This document shows, in pieces, positions 8,209 through 16,084 of a stretch of 64,000 nucleotides of DNA. Below the pieces are notes generated by a model. The model saw nothing but the letters and a program-made list of their open reading frames with translations. It did no database searches and had not been told where the DNA came from. The position numbers and the translations under genes are program-made. Positions within the stretch are counted from its first letter, which is position 1. Each line of letters starts with the position of its first letter. This stretch comes from Branchiibius sp. NY16-3462-2 (lineage in GTDB: Bacteria; Actinomycetota; Actinomycetes; Actinomycetales; Dermatophilaceae), in NCBI RefSeq assembly GCF_001594145.1, contig NZ_LVCF01000043.1, forward strand, positions 124,001-188,000, given 5' to 3'.

Positions 8209-8475
8209 CTAGGAGCTGATCAGTCCTTCTGACCCAGGTACTTCTCGACTCGTGACGATCGGTCGCAACCGGTCTGCCGGCGCCCACAACTGGGTCACGG
8301 TCTCGTCATCGGTGACCGCGATCAGCCACGCCTCCCACCGACCCGAACGCTTGCGCCAGGTCCCTACCAACGCGGGCGCAGGTCGATCCTGGACAAGGCT
8401 GCCGGACGCGCTCAGGCTTAGGCCCGGTCCGCTCAGCGCGGGTCCGTCGCATCCCGACCCAATATCGAGTTGTCG
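8209..8475 (-). pseudogene. Possible gene remnant downstream of the lipoprotein gene
   Basis: A minus-strand frame ending at the TAG at 8209 carries a stretch that reads like real protein (ALVGTWRKRSGRWEAWLIAV, then LWAPADRLRPIV), about 75 residues in all. There is no ATG or ribosome binding site in a sensible place, only a weak TTG inside the stretch. The last 13 codons are read out of frame through the copied ffh tail. It may be the 3' part of a small gene broken when the ffh tail was duplicated, or chance reading in a GC-rich region. Confidence 0.3.
8222..8248 (-). repeat. Distal copy of the ffh 3' end (27-base direct repeat)
   Basis: These 27 bases match 9243-9269 (the end of ffh) at 26 positions. 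On the minus strand they read GAG AAG TAC CTG GGT CAG AAG GAC TGA, i.e. EKYLGQKD and a stop, as in ffh itself. No SRP54 sequence precedes this copy. The two copies, in the same orientation, bound about 1 kb holding the lipoprotein gene. This could be an attachment-site duplication or another recombination scar. Confidence 0.8.
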
Positions 8476-8477
8476 GA

Positions 8478-9065
8478 TTAGCCCAGGTTGGCGCTCCAGG
8501 AGGCGGAGCCGGCGTGGCTGTTGCGGTAGTCGATGCGGCTCACTTTCGCATCTTTGTTCACGCCGAACATCATCCAACCAGAGACGCAGGAGCCCGCCGG
8601 CCGCACTGCGTCCCCTTCGACGTCGGACGGGTAGGTCGGCTGCGGAAAGTCCGTGGGTGCGGGCTTCACGTCGATGGCCTCGTACTCTCCGCTGTCCGTG
8701 TCCACTACGCGCCAAGGCGCCGGGCTGATATTGCCCGCTTCGGACCCAAGGCAGTTCCGCACCTTCACCGCCACGAAGTGCTGGTCGGCACCGATGAGCG
8801 AAGTCGTGCGAGCATTGGAGTTCTGCACCGACAGCACTGTGACTTTGCCTCCCTCGGCCGTGTTGAACGTGCCACCCACCGCGAGAGCCCCACTCGTCTC
8901 CGATGTGAAACTGGTAGTCGCCGTGGAGGCTGAGGTTGGGGACGTACTCGGCGGTGCTGAAGACTCCACCACGGTCTTGGTGACAACTTGCGTACTTCCT
9001 CCACTGCATCCAAAGAGGCCGATCAGCGGCAGGAATAGTCCAGTGGCCAACAGAACCCTTCGCAT
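8478..9065 (-). CDS. Small surface lipoprotein (DUF4352-like)
   Basis: 195 residues with a lipoprotein signal peptide: MRRVLL, a hydrophobic stretch, then lipobox GLFGC with the lipidated Cys near residue 20. A Ser/Thr-rich spacer follows to about residue 60. The rest is a beta-rich domain with phrases typical of DUF4352/telokin-like lipoproteins (FVAVKVRNC, SGEYEAIDVKP, SGWMMFGV). It is expected on the outer face of the membrane; function unknown. It sits between the two copies of the ffh tail, so it may be an inserted gene. Confidence 0.75.
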   Translation of the reverse strand: MRRVLLATGLFLPLIGLFGCSGGSTQVVTKTVVESSAPPSTSPTSASTATTSFTSETSGALAVGGTFNTAEGGKVTVLSVQNSNARTTSLIGADQHFVAVKVRNCLGSEAGNISPAPWRVVDTDSGEYEAIDVKPAPTDFPQPTYPSDVEGDAVRPAGSCVSGWMMFGVNKDAKVSRIDYRNSHAGSASWSANLG

Positions 9066-9240
9066 GAGTCGATCGTGGCACTACTTCAGCGCCCCCACAT
9101 AGAATCCTCGGAAGCCGCGTAGACGCACGCCTGCCCTCTCCGCATGGCCACCCGCCCTCGACCATGTCGAACAGCAGACCCCACGGCACCAACCGTCGTA
9201 TTCGCAGCGTGGGCAACGAGTCTTGGGTCGCGGAGTCGGG

Positions 9241-10842
9241 CTAGTCCTTCTGACCGAGGTACTTCTCGAAGCCCTTCGGCAGCTTCAGATTCGCCAGATC
9301 CGGCTCTTCCTCCGGCTGCCCGAAAGCGCCCTCGAGGGCACGGGTCCGCGCGTCCGCGGCCTTCTTCGCGGCCACCTGCTCCTGCTGGGCCCGCTTGGCC
9401 GGGTTGCCGCTCTTACCCTTCTTGGCCTGCTGCTTGCCGCGCTTGGGAGCGCCGCCGCCGAGCCCGGGCATCCCCGGCATGCCGGGCATTCCCCCGCCGC
9501 GGCGCATCTGGCGCATCATCTTCTGCGCCTGGGTGAAGCGCTCCAGCAACTGGTTGACCTCGGAGACCGAGACACCCGATCCGCGCGCGATCCGGGCCCG
9601 GCGCGAGCCGTTGATCTGCTTGGGATGGGTGCGCTCGAACGGCGTCATGGAACGCACCATGGCCTCGACCCGGTCGAACTCGCGCTCGTCCAGGGAGTTG
9701 AGCTGATCCTTCATCCCGGCCATGCCGGGCATCATCCCCAGCAGCGCCTTGAAGTTGCCCATCTTCTTGATGGCCGCCATCTGCTGGAGGAAGTCATCGA
9801 AGGTGAAGTCCTCCTCCTCCATGAACTTGCGCGCCATCTCGGCGGCCTGGCGCTTGTCGAACGCCTTCTCGGCCTGCTCGATCAGCGTCAGCACGTCGCC
9901 CATATCGAGGATCCGGGAGGCCATCCGGTCCGGGTGGAAGACCTCGATGTCCTTGACCTGCTCACCGGTGGAGCTGAACATGATCGGTCGACCCGTCACC
10001 GACGCGACCGACAAAGCGGCACCACCACGAGCGTCACCGTCGAGCTTGGACAGCACGACGCCGGTGAAGTCGACGCCCTCGGAGAAGGCCAGCGCCGTCT
10101 CGATCGCGGCCTGGCCGATCATTGCGTCGATGACGAAGAGGACCTCATCGGGCTGGATGGCGTCGCGGATGTCGCGGGCCTGCTGCATGAGGTTCTCATC
10201 GACGGCCAGCCGGCCGGCCGTGTCCACGATGACCACGTCGTACTGGCGCACCTTGGCCTGGGCCACACCGGCCTGGGCGACCCAGACGGGGTCGCCGTAG
10301 GAGCGGGTGCCTTCGACCTCATCCGCAACGACGTCGTGTCCGCCGATATTGCCCCGCTCCGGCGCGAAGACCGGGACGCCGGCGCGGTCACCGACGACTT
10401 CCAACTGGGTGACGGCGTTCGGTCGCTGCAGGTCGGCGGCGACAAGGACCGGGAAGTGCCCCTGGTCGCGCAGGAAGCGCGCGAGTTTGCCGGCGAAAGT
10501 CGTCTTACCCGAACCCTGCAGACCGGCCAGCATGATGACGGTCGGCCCGGACTTGGCCAGTTGCAGGTTGCGGGTCTGACCGCCGAGGATCGCGATGAGC
10601 TCCTCGTTGACGATCTTCACGACCTGCTGGGCGGGGTTCAGTGCACCGCTGACCTCCGCGCCTAGGGCGCGCTCGCGCACGCGGCCCGTGAACTCCCGCA
10701 CCACCGGGGTCGCGACATCCGCGTCGATCAGCGCGAGGCGGATGTCGCGGATGGTCGAGTTGATGTCCGACTCGGACAACCGGCCCTTGCCGCGCAGGTT
10801 CTTGAACGTCGAGGTAAGACGATCCGACAGAGTGTTGAACAC
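9241..10842 (-). CDS. ffh: Signal recognition particle protein Ffh (SRP54)
   Basis: GTPase that binds 4.5S RNA and signal sequences and delivers ribosomes to FtsY at the membrane. 533 residues: N domain (about 1-85), G domain with the P-loop GLQGSGKTT near residue 107, DTAGR, and the later motifs SKLDGDARGG and RMASRILDMGD, then a methionine-rich M domain (MPGMAGM, MMRQMRRGGGMPGMPGMPGL). The tail is Lys/Ala-rich and ends EKYLGQKD. The GTG at 10842 gives the expected MFNTLSDRL start. It follows glnD on the same strand by 48 bases, as in mycobacteria. The rpsP-rimM-trmD cluster that commonly follows ffh in other actinobacteria is absent here. Confidence 0.97.
   Translation of the reverse strand: MFNTLSDRLTSTFKNLRGKGRLSESDINSTIRDIRLALIDADVATPVVREFTGRVRERALGAEVSGALNPAQQVVKIVNEELIAILGGQTRNLQLAKSGPTVIMLAGLQGSGKTTFAGKLARFLRDQGHFPVLVAADLQRPNAVTQLEVVGDRAGVPVFAPERGNIGGHDVVADEVEGTRSYGDPVWVAQAGVAQAKVRQYDVVIVDTAGRLAVDENLMQQARDIRDAIQPDEVLFVIDAMIGQAAIETALAFSEGVDFTGVVLSKLDGDARGGAALSVASVTGRPIMFSSTGEQVKDIEVFHPDRMASRILDMGDVLTLIEQAEKAFDKRQAAEMARKFMEEEDFTFDDFLQQMAAIKKMGNFKALLGMMPGMAGMKDQLNSLDEREFDRVEAMVRSMTPFERTHPKQINGSRRARIARGSGVSVSEVNQLLERFTQAQKMMRQMRRGGGMPGMPGMPGLGGGAPKRGKQQAKKGKSGNPAKRAQQEQVAAKKAADARTRALEGAFGQPEEEPDLANLKLPKGFEKYLGQKD
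9243..9269 (-). repeat. Proximal copy of the 27-base repeat, in the 3' end of ffh
   Basis: Last eight codons of ffh plus two bases of the stop codon (TAG here, TGA in the distal copy). It is paired with 8222-8248. Confidence 0.8.
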
Positions 10843-10890
10843 GAGGTTCAGGGTATCTTCCAGGCCCCGCGGGTCAGGAATCGCGAACCG

Positions 10891-13257
10891 TCACGCCGGC
10901 ACCGGACCGTCGCAGGCGTCGATGAGCGCCGCGATCACCTGGGCCACCTGGGGCGGGGTGACTGGCTGGCCCCCCGCGGCGGTGACGTAGAAGGTGTCCA
11001 GGGTCTGCCCGGCGTACGTCGCGACATGGGCCGAGCGCACCCCGAGCCCGAACCGGGCGAAGGTCATACCGATATCGCGCAACAGGCCGGGCCGGTCCTG
11101 CGATCGCACCTCGATAACGGTCGCCTCGGCGGACGCACCGGGAATGACGGTGGCGCGCGTGCCGGCGGTCGCCGGCGCCGCGGTCCTGCGTCGGCGCTCG
11201 AGTGAACGTAACGACGAACGGTCGCCGCGGGACAGCGCGCTGAGGCCGCGCTGCAGGTTGGTTGCCAGGGGCAGATCACCCGAGGGTGCTTCGATCTCCC
11301 AGGTGTTCACGGCGACCCCGTCGATGGTGCGCACCCGGGCGGACCGGACCTGGACGCCGGCGGCCGACAGCAACCCGGCTGAATCGGCGAACAGGCCCAA
11401 CCGGTCGCGATCGGCGATCTCGATCCGGGCGCCCGCGGCGGTGGCGACCACATCCACACTGGGCACACCGTTGGCCAGGTCACGCAGCACCTGCGGGTTG
11501 AGCTCCTGGTCGATGTCAGCGGGTTCGGCCGCGATGACGTGCCGATCACCGAGCGCCACCCGGGCGTGCTCGGTCAACTGCTCGGTCAACGAGGCGCGCC
11601 ACTGGGTCCAGGCCCGCGGGCCGGCCGCGATCGCGTCGGCCTGGGTGAGGGCCCGCAGCAACTCCAGGATGTCGCGGCGTTCCTCGACGGCTGCCACCAG
11701 TGCGCTGACGGTCTGCGGGTCGTGCGGGTCGCGTCGGGTTGCCAGATCGACCAGGGACAGGTGCTCGCGCACCAGCAGTTCGATGACGTCGACGTCATCG
11801 CGGGGGAAACCCATCCGGCGGGCGATGTTGGCCGCGACCGGCGCACCCTCGACCGCGTGGTCGTGCACCCCGGAGATCTTGCCGATGTCGTGCAGCAGAG
11901 CAGCGACCAGTAGCAGGTCGGGCCGCTCGACGTCGACCCGCAGATCAGCGGCCTCCACGACCGTCTCGATCAGGTGGCGGTCGACGGTGTGCCGGTGAAT
12001 CGCATTGCGCTGCGGGCGACTTCGCACCGCACGCCACTCCGGGATCCACGTGCCGATCACCCCGCCGAGGTCGAGGGACTCCCACACCTGGGTCAGACCG
12101 GGGCCGGCCGCAAGCAGGTCCACGAACGCATCGCGGATCTCCGGCTCCCACGGGACGCTGGGTGGTTCGAGGCCGTTGGACAGGTTGGTCAGGGTGGCCG
12201 GGGCCAGCGGGATGCCACGGCGGGCGGCTGCGCGCGCGGCACGCAGCAAGAGCAGCGGCGTCGGGCGGGTCGTGAAACTCGGACCGAGCACGATCTCCGC
12301 GTCGTGTTCGAACAGCCCGTACCCGACCGGGGACAGGACGGGGCGACGCGGCCCGATCCGCGGCGTACGGGCGCGTTGGGATTGCTGGGCACGGCGCGCG
12401 GTGCCGTCCAAGGAGTAGCTGATCACCCGGGCGGACTGGACGACCTCGGTCAGCAGGGCGTCCGGATCCGGATGCCCCAGGAGGGCGGCAACCGCGTCCT
12501 GATCCTCGCGGCCCAGGCGGTCCCGACCGCGCCCCGTGGCCACGTGCAGTGCGTCACGTACGTCGAGCAAGGTGTTGTACGCCGCGTCGACCTCCCCGTG
12601 CGGACGGTCCGAGAGCCACGCAGCAGTGAGAGCTTTCAAGACGGTCATGTCGCGCAAACCACCGCGGCCCTCTTTGATATCGGGCTCGATCGAGGTGGTC
12701 AGGTCACCGTGCCGTTCGTGCCGGCGACGGGTTGCTTCAATCAGTTCGGGCAGCCGTTTGCGGGCATTGGCGCGCCAGTCGTGGGCGATCATCTGCCGCA
12801 CCCCGGAGACCAGCACGGGATCGCCGGCAACCCAGTCGATGTCGAGCATCCCGACGGCGGCGGTGAGATCACCGCTGGCCGCGCCCCGGCATTCGGACAT
12901 CGTGCGCACGCTGTGATCGAGCCGGACACCGGCGTCCCACACGGGATACCAGATCCGGTCCGCGAGCGCGGTGATGACCTCCGGACGCAACGAGCGGCCG
13001 TCGTGCAACAGCACCAGGTCGTAGTCGGACAGCGGTCCGCCGTCACCGCGGGCGAAGCTCCCGACGGCGGCCAGAGCGACACCGTCCTGCGAACCAGAGT
13101 GCAGCGGCCGGATCGCTTCGTCCCACAGGCCGCCGAGCCACTGCCGGCCATAAGCGGCCAAGCGCGTCCGACGCGCCTCGCCGGCACCCGGACGTGTGAA
13201 GTCGCGAGTGCCGGCGAGGTCGAGACGCTCTGTCATGTGGTCCGCGTGGGTACTCAT
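10891..13257 (-). CDS. glnD: [Protein-PII] uridylyltransferase / nucleotidyltransferase GlnD
   Basis: Bifunctional enzyme that modifies and demodifies PII (GlnK) according to nitrogen status; in actinobacteria the modification is often adenylylation. 788 residues: nucleotidyltransferase motif GSFARGDGG...SDYD at about residues 66-80, a GlnD-type linker (DIKEGRGGLRDM), an HD phosphohydrolase domain in the middle (LLHDIGK), and two C-terminal ACT domains (IADRDRLGLFADSAG and VRSQDRPGLLRDIGM) that would sense glutamine. The order amtB-glnK-glnD is the classic nitrogen operon. The gap to glnK is 48 bases. Confidence 0.96.
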   Translation of the reverse strand: MSTHADHMTERLDLAGTRDFTRPGAGEARRTRLAAYGRQWLGGLWDEAIRPLHSGSQDGVALAAVGSFARGDGGPLSDYDLVLLHDGRSLRPEVITALADRIWYPVWDAGVRLDHSVRTMSECRGAASGDLTAAVGMLDIDWVAGDPVLVSGVRQMIAHDWRANARKRLPELIEATRRRHERHGDLTTSIEPDIKEGRGGLRDMTVLKALTAAWLSDRPHGEVDAAYNTLLDVRDALHVATGRGRDRLGREDQDAVAALLGHPDPDALLTEVVQSARVISYSLDGTARRAQQSQRARTPRIGPRRPVLSPVGYGLFEHDAEIVLGPSFTTRPTPLLLLRAARAAARRGIPLAPATLTNLSNGLEPPSVPWEPEIRDAFVDLLAAGPGLTQVWESLDLGGVIGTWIPEWRAVRSRPQRNAIHRHTVDRHLIETVVEAADLRVDVERPDLLLVAALLHDIGKISGVHDHAVEGAPVAANIARRMGFPRDDVDVIELLVREHLSLVDLATRRDPHDPQTVSALVAAVEERRDILELLRALTQADAIAAGPRAWTQWRASLTEQLTEHARVALGDRHVIAAEPADIDQELNPQVLRDLANGVPSVDVVATAAGARIEIADRDRLGLFADSAGLLSAAGVQVRSARVRTIDGVAVNTWEIEAPSGDLPLATNLQRGLSALSRGDRSSLRSLERRRRTAAPATAGTRATVIPGASAEATVIEVRSQDRPGLLRDIGMTFARFGLGVRSAHVATYAGQTLDTFYVTAAGGQPVTPPQVAQVIAALIDACDGPVPA

Positions 13258-13305
13258 GACAGCCTCTCTATTGCGGTTGTCGGATGGGTGGTGCAGGGCA
13301 CCGCG

Positions 13306-13644
13306 TCAGAGCGCGGTGGGACCCTTCTCACCCGTCCGAACGCGGACTACCTCCTCGACAGGAACGATCCACACCTTGCCGTCGCCGATCCGGCCGGTCT
13401 GAGCGGCCTTCACGATCACGTCGACCACGTTGGCGGCGTCAGCGTCGTCGACGATGACTTCCAACCGGGTCTTGCTGACGAAGTCGACGTTGTACTCGGC
13501 GCCGCGGTAGACCTCGCTGTGACCGCGCTGGCGGCCGTAGCCGCTGGCCTCGCTCACGGTCATCCCGGCGATGCCGTAGGACTCCAGGGCCTCCTTGACC
13601 TCGTCCAGCTTGAACGGCTTGATGATGGCGGTGACCAGTTTCAT
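13306..13644 (-). CDS. glnK: Nitrogen regulatory protein PII
   Basis: Trimeric signal protein that binds ATP/ADP and 2-oxoglutarate and gates the ammonium channel. 112 residues, the normal length. It begins MKLVTAIIKPFKLDEV, has the T-loop EVYRGAEY with the modifiable Tyr51, and the C-terminal nucleotide-binding motif TGRIGDGKVWI. Its ATG overlaps the amtB stop (ATGA), so the two are translationally coupled. Modification by the downstream GlnD is expected. Confidence 0.97.
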   Translation of the reverse strand: MKLVTAIIKPFKLDEVKEALESYGIAGMTVSEASGYGRQRGHSEVYRGAEYNVDFVSKTRLEVIVDDADAANVVDVIVKAAQTGRIGDGKVWIVPVEEVVRVRTGEKGPTAL

Positions 13645-15014
13645 GCCTTCGCTCCTTCTTCGTGGGCGAACGTGGCGACGGTACCGAAGGAGGTAGTCGC
13701 CAGGTCGTACGCAGTTTCTGCGTGCTCAGTCTGGTCGATACCTTGCGTTTCGTCGTCCTCGGAGATCCGCCAACCCATGGCGTACTTCAACACCGTCGCG
13801 ATGATCGCCGTCATGATCGCCGTGAAGAGCAGCGCCGCACAGGCGATGATTAACTGCACGATCAACTGCTTCCACTGACCGTAGAAGAGGCCGGTGCCAC
13901 GGGCCAGGAAGCCCAGGGAGATGGTGCCCCAGAAACCCGAGACCAGGTGGACGCCGACGACGTCCAGGGAGTCGTCGTACCCGAACTTGTACTTCAGACC
14001 GATGGCGAAGGCGGACAGGATGCCCGCGATCGCACCCACGGCGATCGAGCCCCACGGCGTCACGTTGCCACAGGCCGGGGTGATGGCCACCAGGCCGGCC
14101 ACGATGCCCGAGGCGGCGCCCACGGAGGTGGCGTGCCCGTCCCGGAACTTCTCCACCAGCAGCCAGGCGATCATCGCGGCGCAGGTCGCGGTGGTCGTGT
14201 TGACCCAGACCAGACCGGCCGACTCGTTCGCGGCCAGCGCCGAACCGGAGTTGAACCCGAACCAGCCGAACCACAGGATGCCCGCGCCGAGCATGACCAG
14301 CGGCACGTTGTGCGGGCGCATGGCCACCTTGCCGAAGCCGATGCGCTTACCCAGGAAGAGACACAGCACCAGACCGGCCATACCGGCGTTGATGTGCACG
14401 ACGGTTCCACCCGCGAAGTCGATCGGGGCCACTGATGCCACATCACCCGTCGTACCGAACAACTTGGCGGCGATACCGTCCTTCGAGCCGCTCAGCAGGC
14501 CGCCGCCCCAGACCATGTGGGCCAGCGGGAAGTAGACCAGGGTGACCCACAGGACCGAGAAGACCAACCAGGTCGAGTACTTCACGCGATCCGACAGCGA
14601 ACCGCTGATCAGGGCCACGGTGATGGCGGCGAACGTGAACTGGAAGCCCACGAACACCAGCGTGGGTACGCCGGTCGCGGTGTAGGCCAGCGACGCGTCC
14701 GCCCCCGGCGCGCCGGGCAGCAGATCCTTCAATGCCCACAAGTCGAAGGGGTTGGCGAAGATGCCACCAACGTTGTTGGGGCCGAAGGACATCGAGTAGC
14801 CCCACAGCACATAGATGATGCCGATGACGCCGAAGGCGCCGAACGACATCATGATCATGTTCAGGACACCCTTGGATCGGTTCAGGCCGCCGTAGAACAG
14901 GGCCAGACCGGGGATGGTCATGAACAGCACCAACGCGGCTGACGTCAGCATCCACGCGGTGTTACCGGTGTCGAGTGTCGGCGTATCTGCCGCCACAAGT
15001 GATAGTGCGCTCAT
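13641..15014 (-). CDS. amtB: Ammonium transporter AmtB
   Basis: Trimeric membrane channel for ammonium/ammonia. About 457 residues with eleven predicted membrane segments. Family signatures: LALFYGGLNRSKGVLN near the N-terminus, DFAGGTVVHINAG for the conserved DxxGxxxxH region, and HLVSGFWGTISLG later. The N-terminus (MSALSLVAADTP) may be a short leader. The ATG at 15014 fits better than an upstream codon. It is first in the amtB-glnK-glnD operon; nitrogen control is expected, but I could not fit a convincing GlnR box upstream. Confidence 0.95.
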   Translation of the reverse strand: MSALSLVAADTPTLDTGNTAWMLTSAALVLFMTIPGLALFYGGLNRSKGVLNMIMMSFGAFGVIGIIYVLWGYSMSFGPNNVGGIFANPFDLWALKDLLPGAPGADASLAYTATGVPTLVFVGFQFTFAAITVALISGSLSDRVKYSTWLVFSVLWVTLVYFPLAHMVWGGGLLSGSKDGIAAKLFGTTGDVASVAPIDFAGGTVVHINAGMAGLVLCLFLGKRIGFGKVAMRPHNVPLVMLGAGILWFGWFGFNSGSALAANESAGLVWVNTTTATCAAMIAWLLVEKFRDGHATSVGAASGIVAGLVAITPACGNVTPWGSIAVGAIAGILSAFAIGLKYKFGYDDSLDVVGVHLVSGFWGTISLGFLARGTGLFYGQWKQLIVQLIIACAALLFTAIMTAIIATVLKYAMGWRISEDDETQGIDQTEHAETAYDLATTSFGTVATFAHEEGAKA

Positions 15015-15058
15015 GGGGCAGAACAATCGCAAGGCCGCATTTCACCCGAACGTGTCGT

Positions 15059-15068
15059 GTGTTAACAC
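15059..15068. promoter_or_regulatory. Palindrome in the divergent amtB promoter region
   Basis: GTGTTAACAC is a perfect 10-base palindrome in an AT-richer patch between amtB (minus) and the DUF2236 gene (plus). It could be part of an operator or of overlapping promoters. No regulator can be assigned. Confidence 0.35.
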
Positions 15069-15100
15069 TGTGTTGCGAAGTGCCGTTGCACACTGGAGGG

Positions 15101-16084
15101 GTGCTCGCACCGCGTCTGACCAGCCCCGTTGCGATCTCCCGACCTGTGTTGGCGCCTGCTCGCCGGGTGCACGATGTGATCCGCCACCGTGCCGCTCTGG
15201 CCCTGCGTTCGAGGGTCGCCGGAGACCATGCTGCGGAGCGGGCCGGCGCCATCTGGGGCGCCGAGGGTGAGCGCTGGTTCACGCCGGAGGATCCGATCTG
15301 GCGGGTGCACCTGGACGCATCGATGTTCCTCGGCGGGATCCGCGCCCTGCTGCTGCAGTCGCTGCACCCGTTGGCGATGGCCGGGGTCGACCAGCACTCG
15401 CGATACCGCGACGACCCGTGGGGGCGCCTGCAGCAGACCAGCGCGTACATCTCGACCACGACCTTCGGGACCACCGCCGATGCCGAGCGGTTGATCGCCC
15501 GGGTCCGGGGTATGCACCGCCGGGTGCGCGGCACCGCTGACGACGGGCGCGCGTACGCCGCGAGCGACCCGCATCTGCTGATGTGGGTGCACCTGGCGGA
15601 GACCGAGAGCTTCCTGACGTGTTACCAGACGTACGGCGCGAGCCCGCTCTCGGCGTACGACGCGGATCGGTATGTCGCCCAGGCCGGCTCGATCGCGACC
15701 CGGCTGGGTGTCATCGACCCCCCGCAGTCCGTCGCCGAACTCACGGCGGCGCTGGAGGCCTTCACCCCCGAACTGGCCAGCACTCCGGCCGCGCGTGAGA
15801 CGTTGCGCTTCATCGCAGCGGACCCGCCGATGCCGCTGGCCGTGCGCCCGGGATATCTCACGTTGGTCGCCGGCGCGCTCGGCACGTTGCCTGCCCACGC
15901 CCGCCGGCTGCTCGGGGTCCGGTTGCTCCCGGGTGGCGCCGTGCCGTTGCGGAGTGCGGGTCAGGTCGGGGTCGGGCTGATCCGGTGGATGCTGTCCGAT
16001 CCGATGGTGCGCACCGACCGCCGCCAGGACCGTTCAGTTCAGGACGGCGACCGCTCAGTTCAGGACGGCGTCCACGAAGGCTGA
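15101..16084 (+). CDS. Oxygenase MpaB/DUF2236-family protein
   Basis: 327 residues from the GTG at 15101, which follows CTGGAGGG. The DUF2236/MpaB family (related to rubber-cleaving Lcp) consists of helical, probably haem-binding oxygenases. Family features here are WRVHLDASMFLGGIRALLLQ, SLHPLAMAGV with a candidate haem-ligand His, HSRYRDDPWGRLQQT, and LLMWVHLAETESFL. Substrate unknown. The last codons lie in a 21-base tandem duplication and overlap the 3' end of the convergent ftsY by 30 bases, giving a repeated RSVQDG tail that is probably not functional. Confidence 0.8.
   Translation: MLAPRLTSPVAISRPVLAPARRVHDVIRHRAALALRSRVAGDHAAERAGAIWGAEGERWFTPEDPIWRVHLDASMFLGGIRALLLQSLHPLAMAGVDQHSRYRDDPWGRLQQTSAYISTTTFGTTADAERLIARVRGMHRRVRGTADDGRAYAASDPHLLMWVHLAETESFLTCYQTYGASPLSAYDADRYVAQAGSIATRLGVIDPPQSVAELTAALEAFTPELASTPAARETLRFIAADPPMPLAVRPGYLTLVAGALGTLPAHARRLLGVRLLPGGAVPLRSAGQVGVGLIRWMLSDPMVRTDRRQDRSVQDGDRSVQDGVHEG
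16028..16069. repeat. 21-base tandem duplication at the ftsY 3' end
   Basis: Two head-to-tail copies (16028-16048 and 16049-16069) differ at one base. The right copy contains the final ftsY codons and stop. The left copy lies beyond the stop and supplies extra codons to the convergent DUF2236 gene. It probably arose by replication slippage. Confidence 0.8.

Noticed and set aside
8209..9216. A 335-codon minus-strand gene covering the lipoprotein region
   Set aside because: The first two-thirds is a shadow of the lipoprotein gene in another frame. Only the last part (about 75 residues) looks protein-like, and it is reported as a possible remnant.
15015..15100. GlnR box before amtB
   Set aside because: GTTAA and TGAAA elements occur, but spacing and sequence do not fit the GTNAC-N6-GAAAC pattern well enough.
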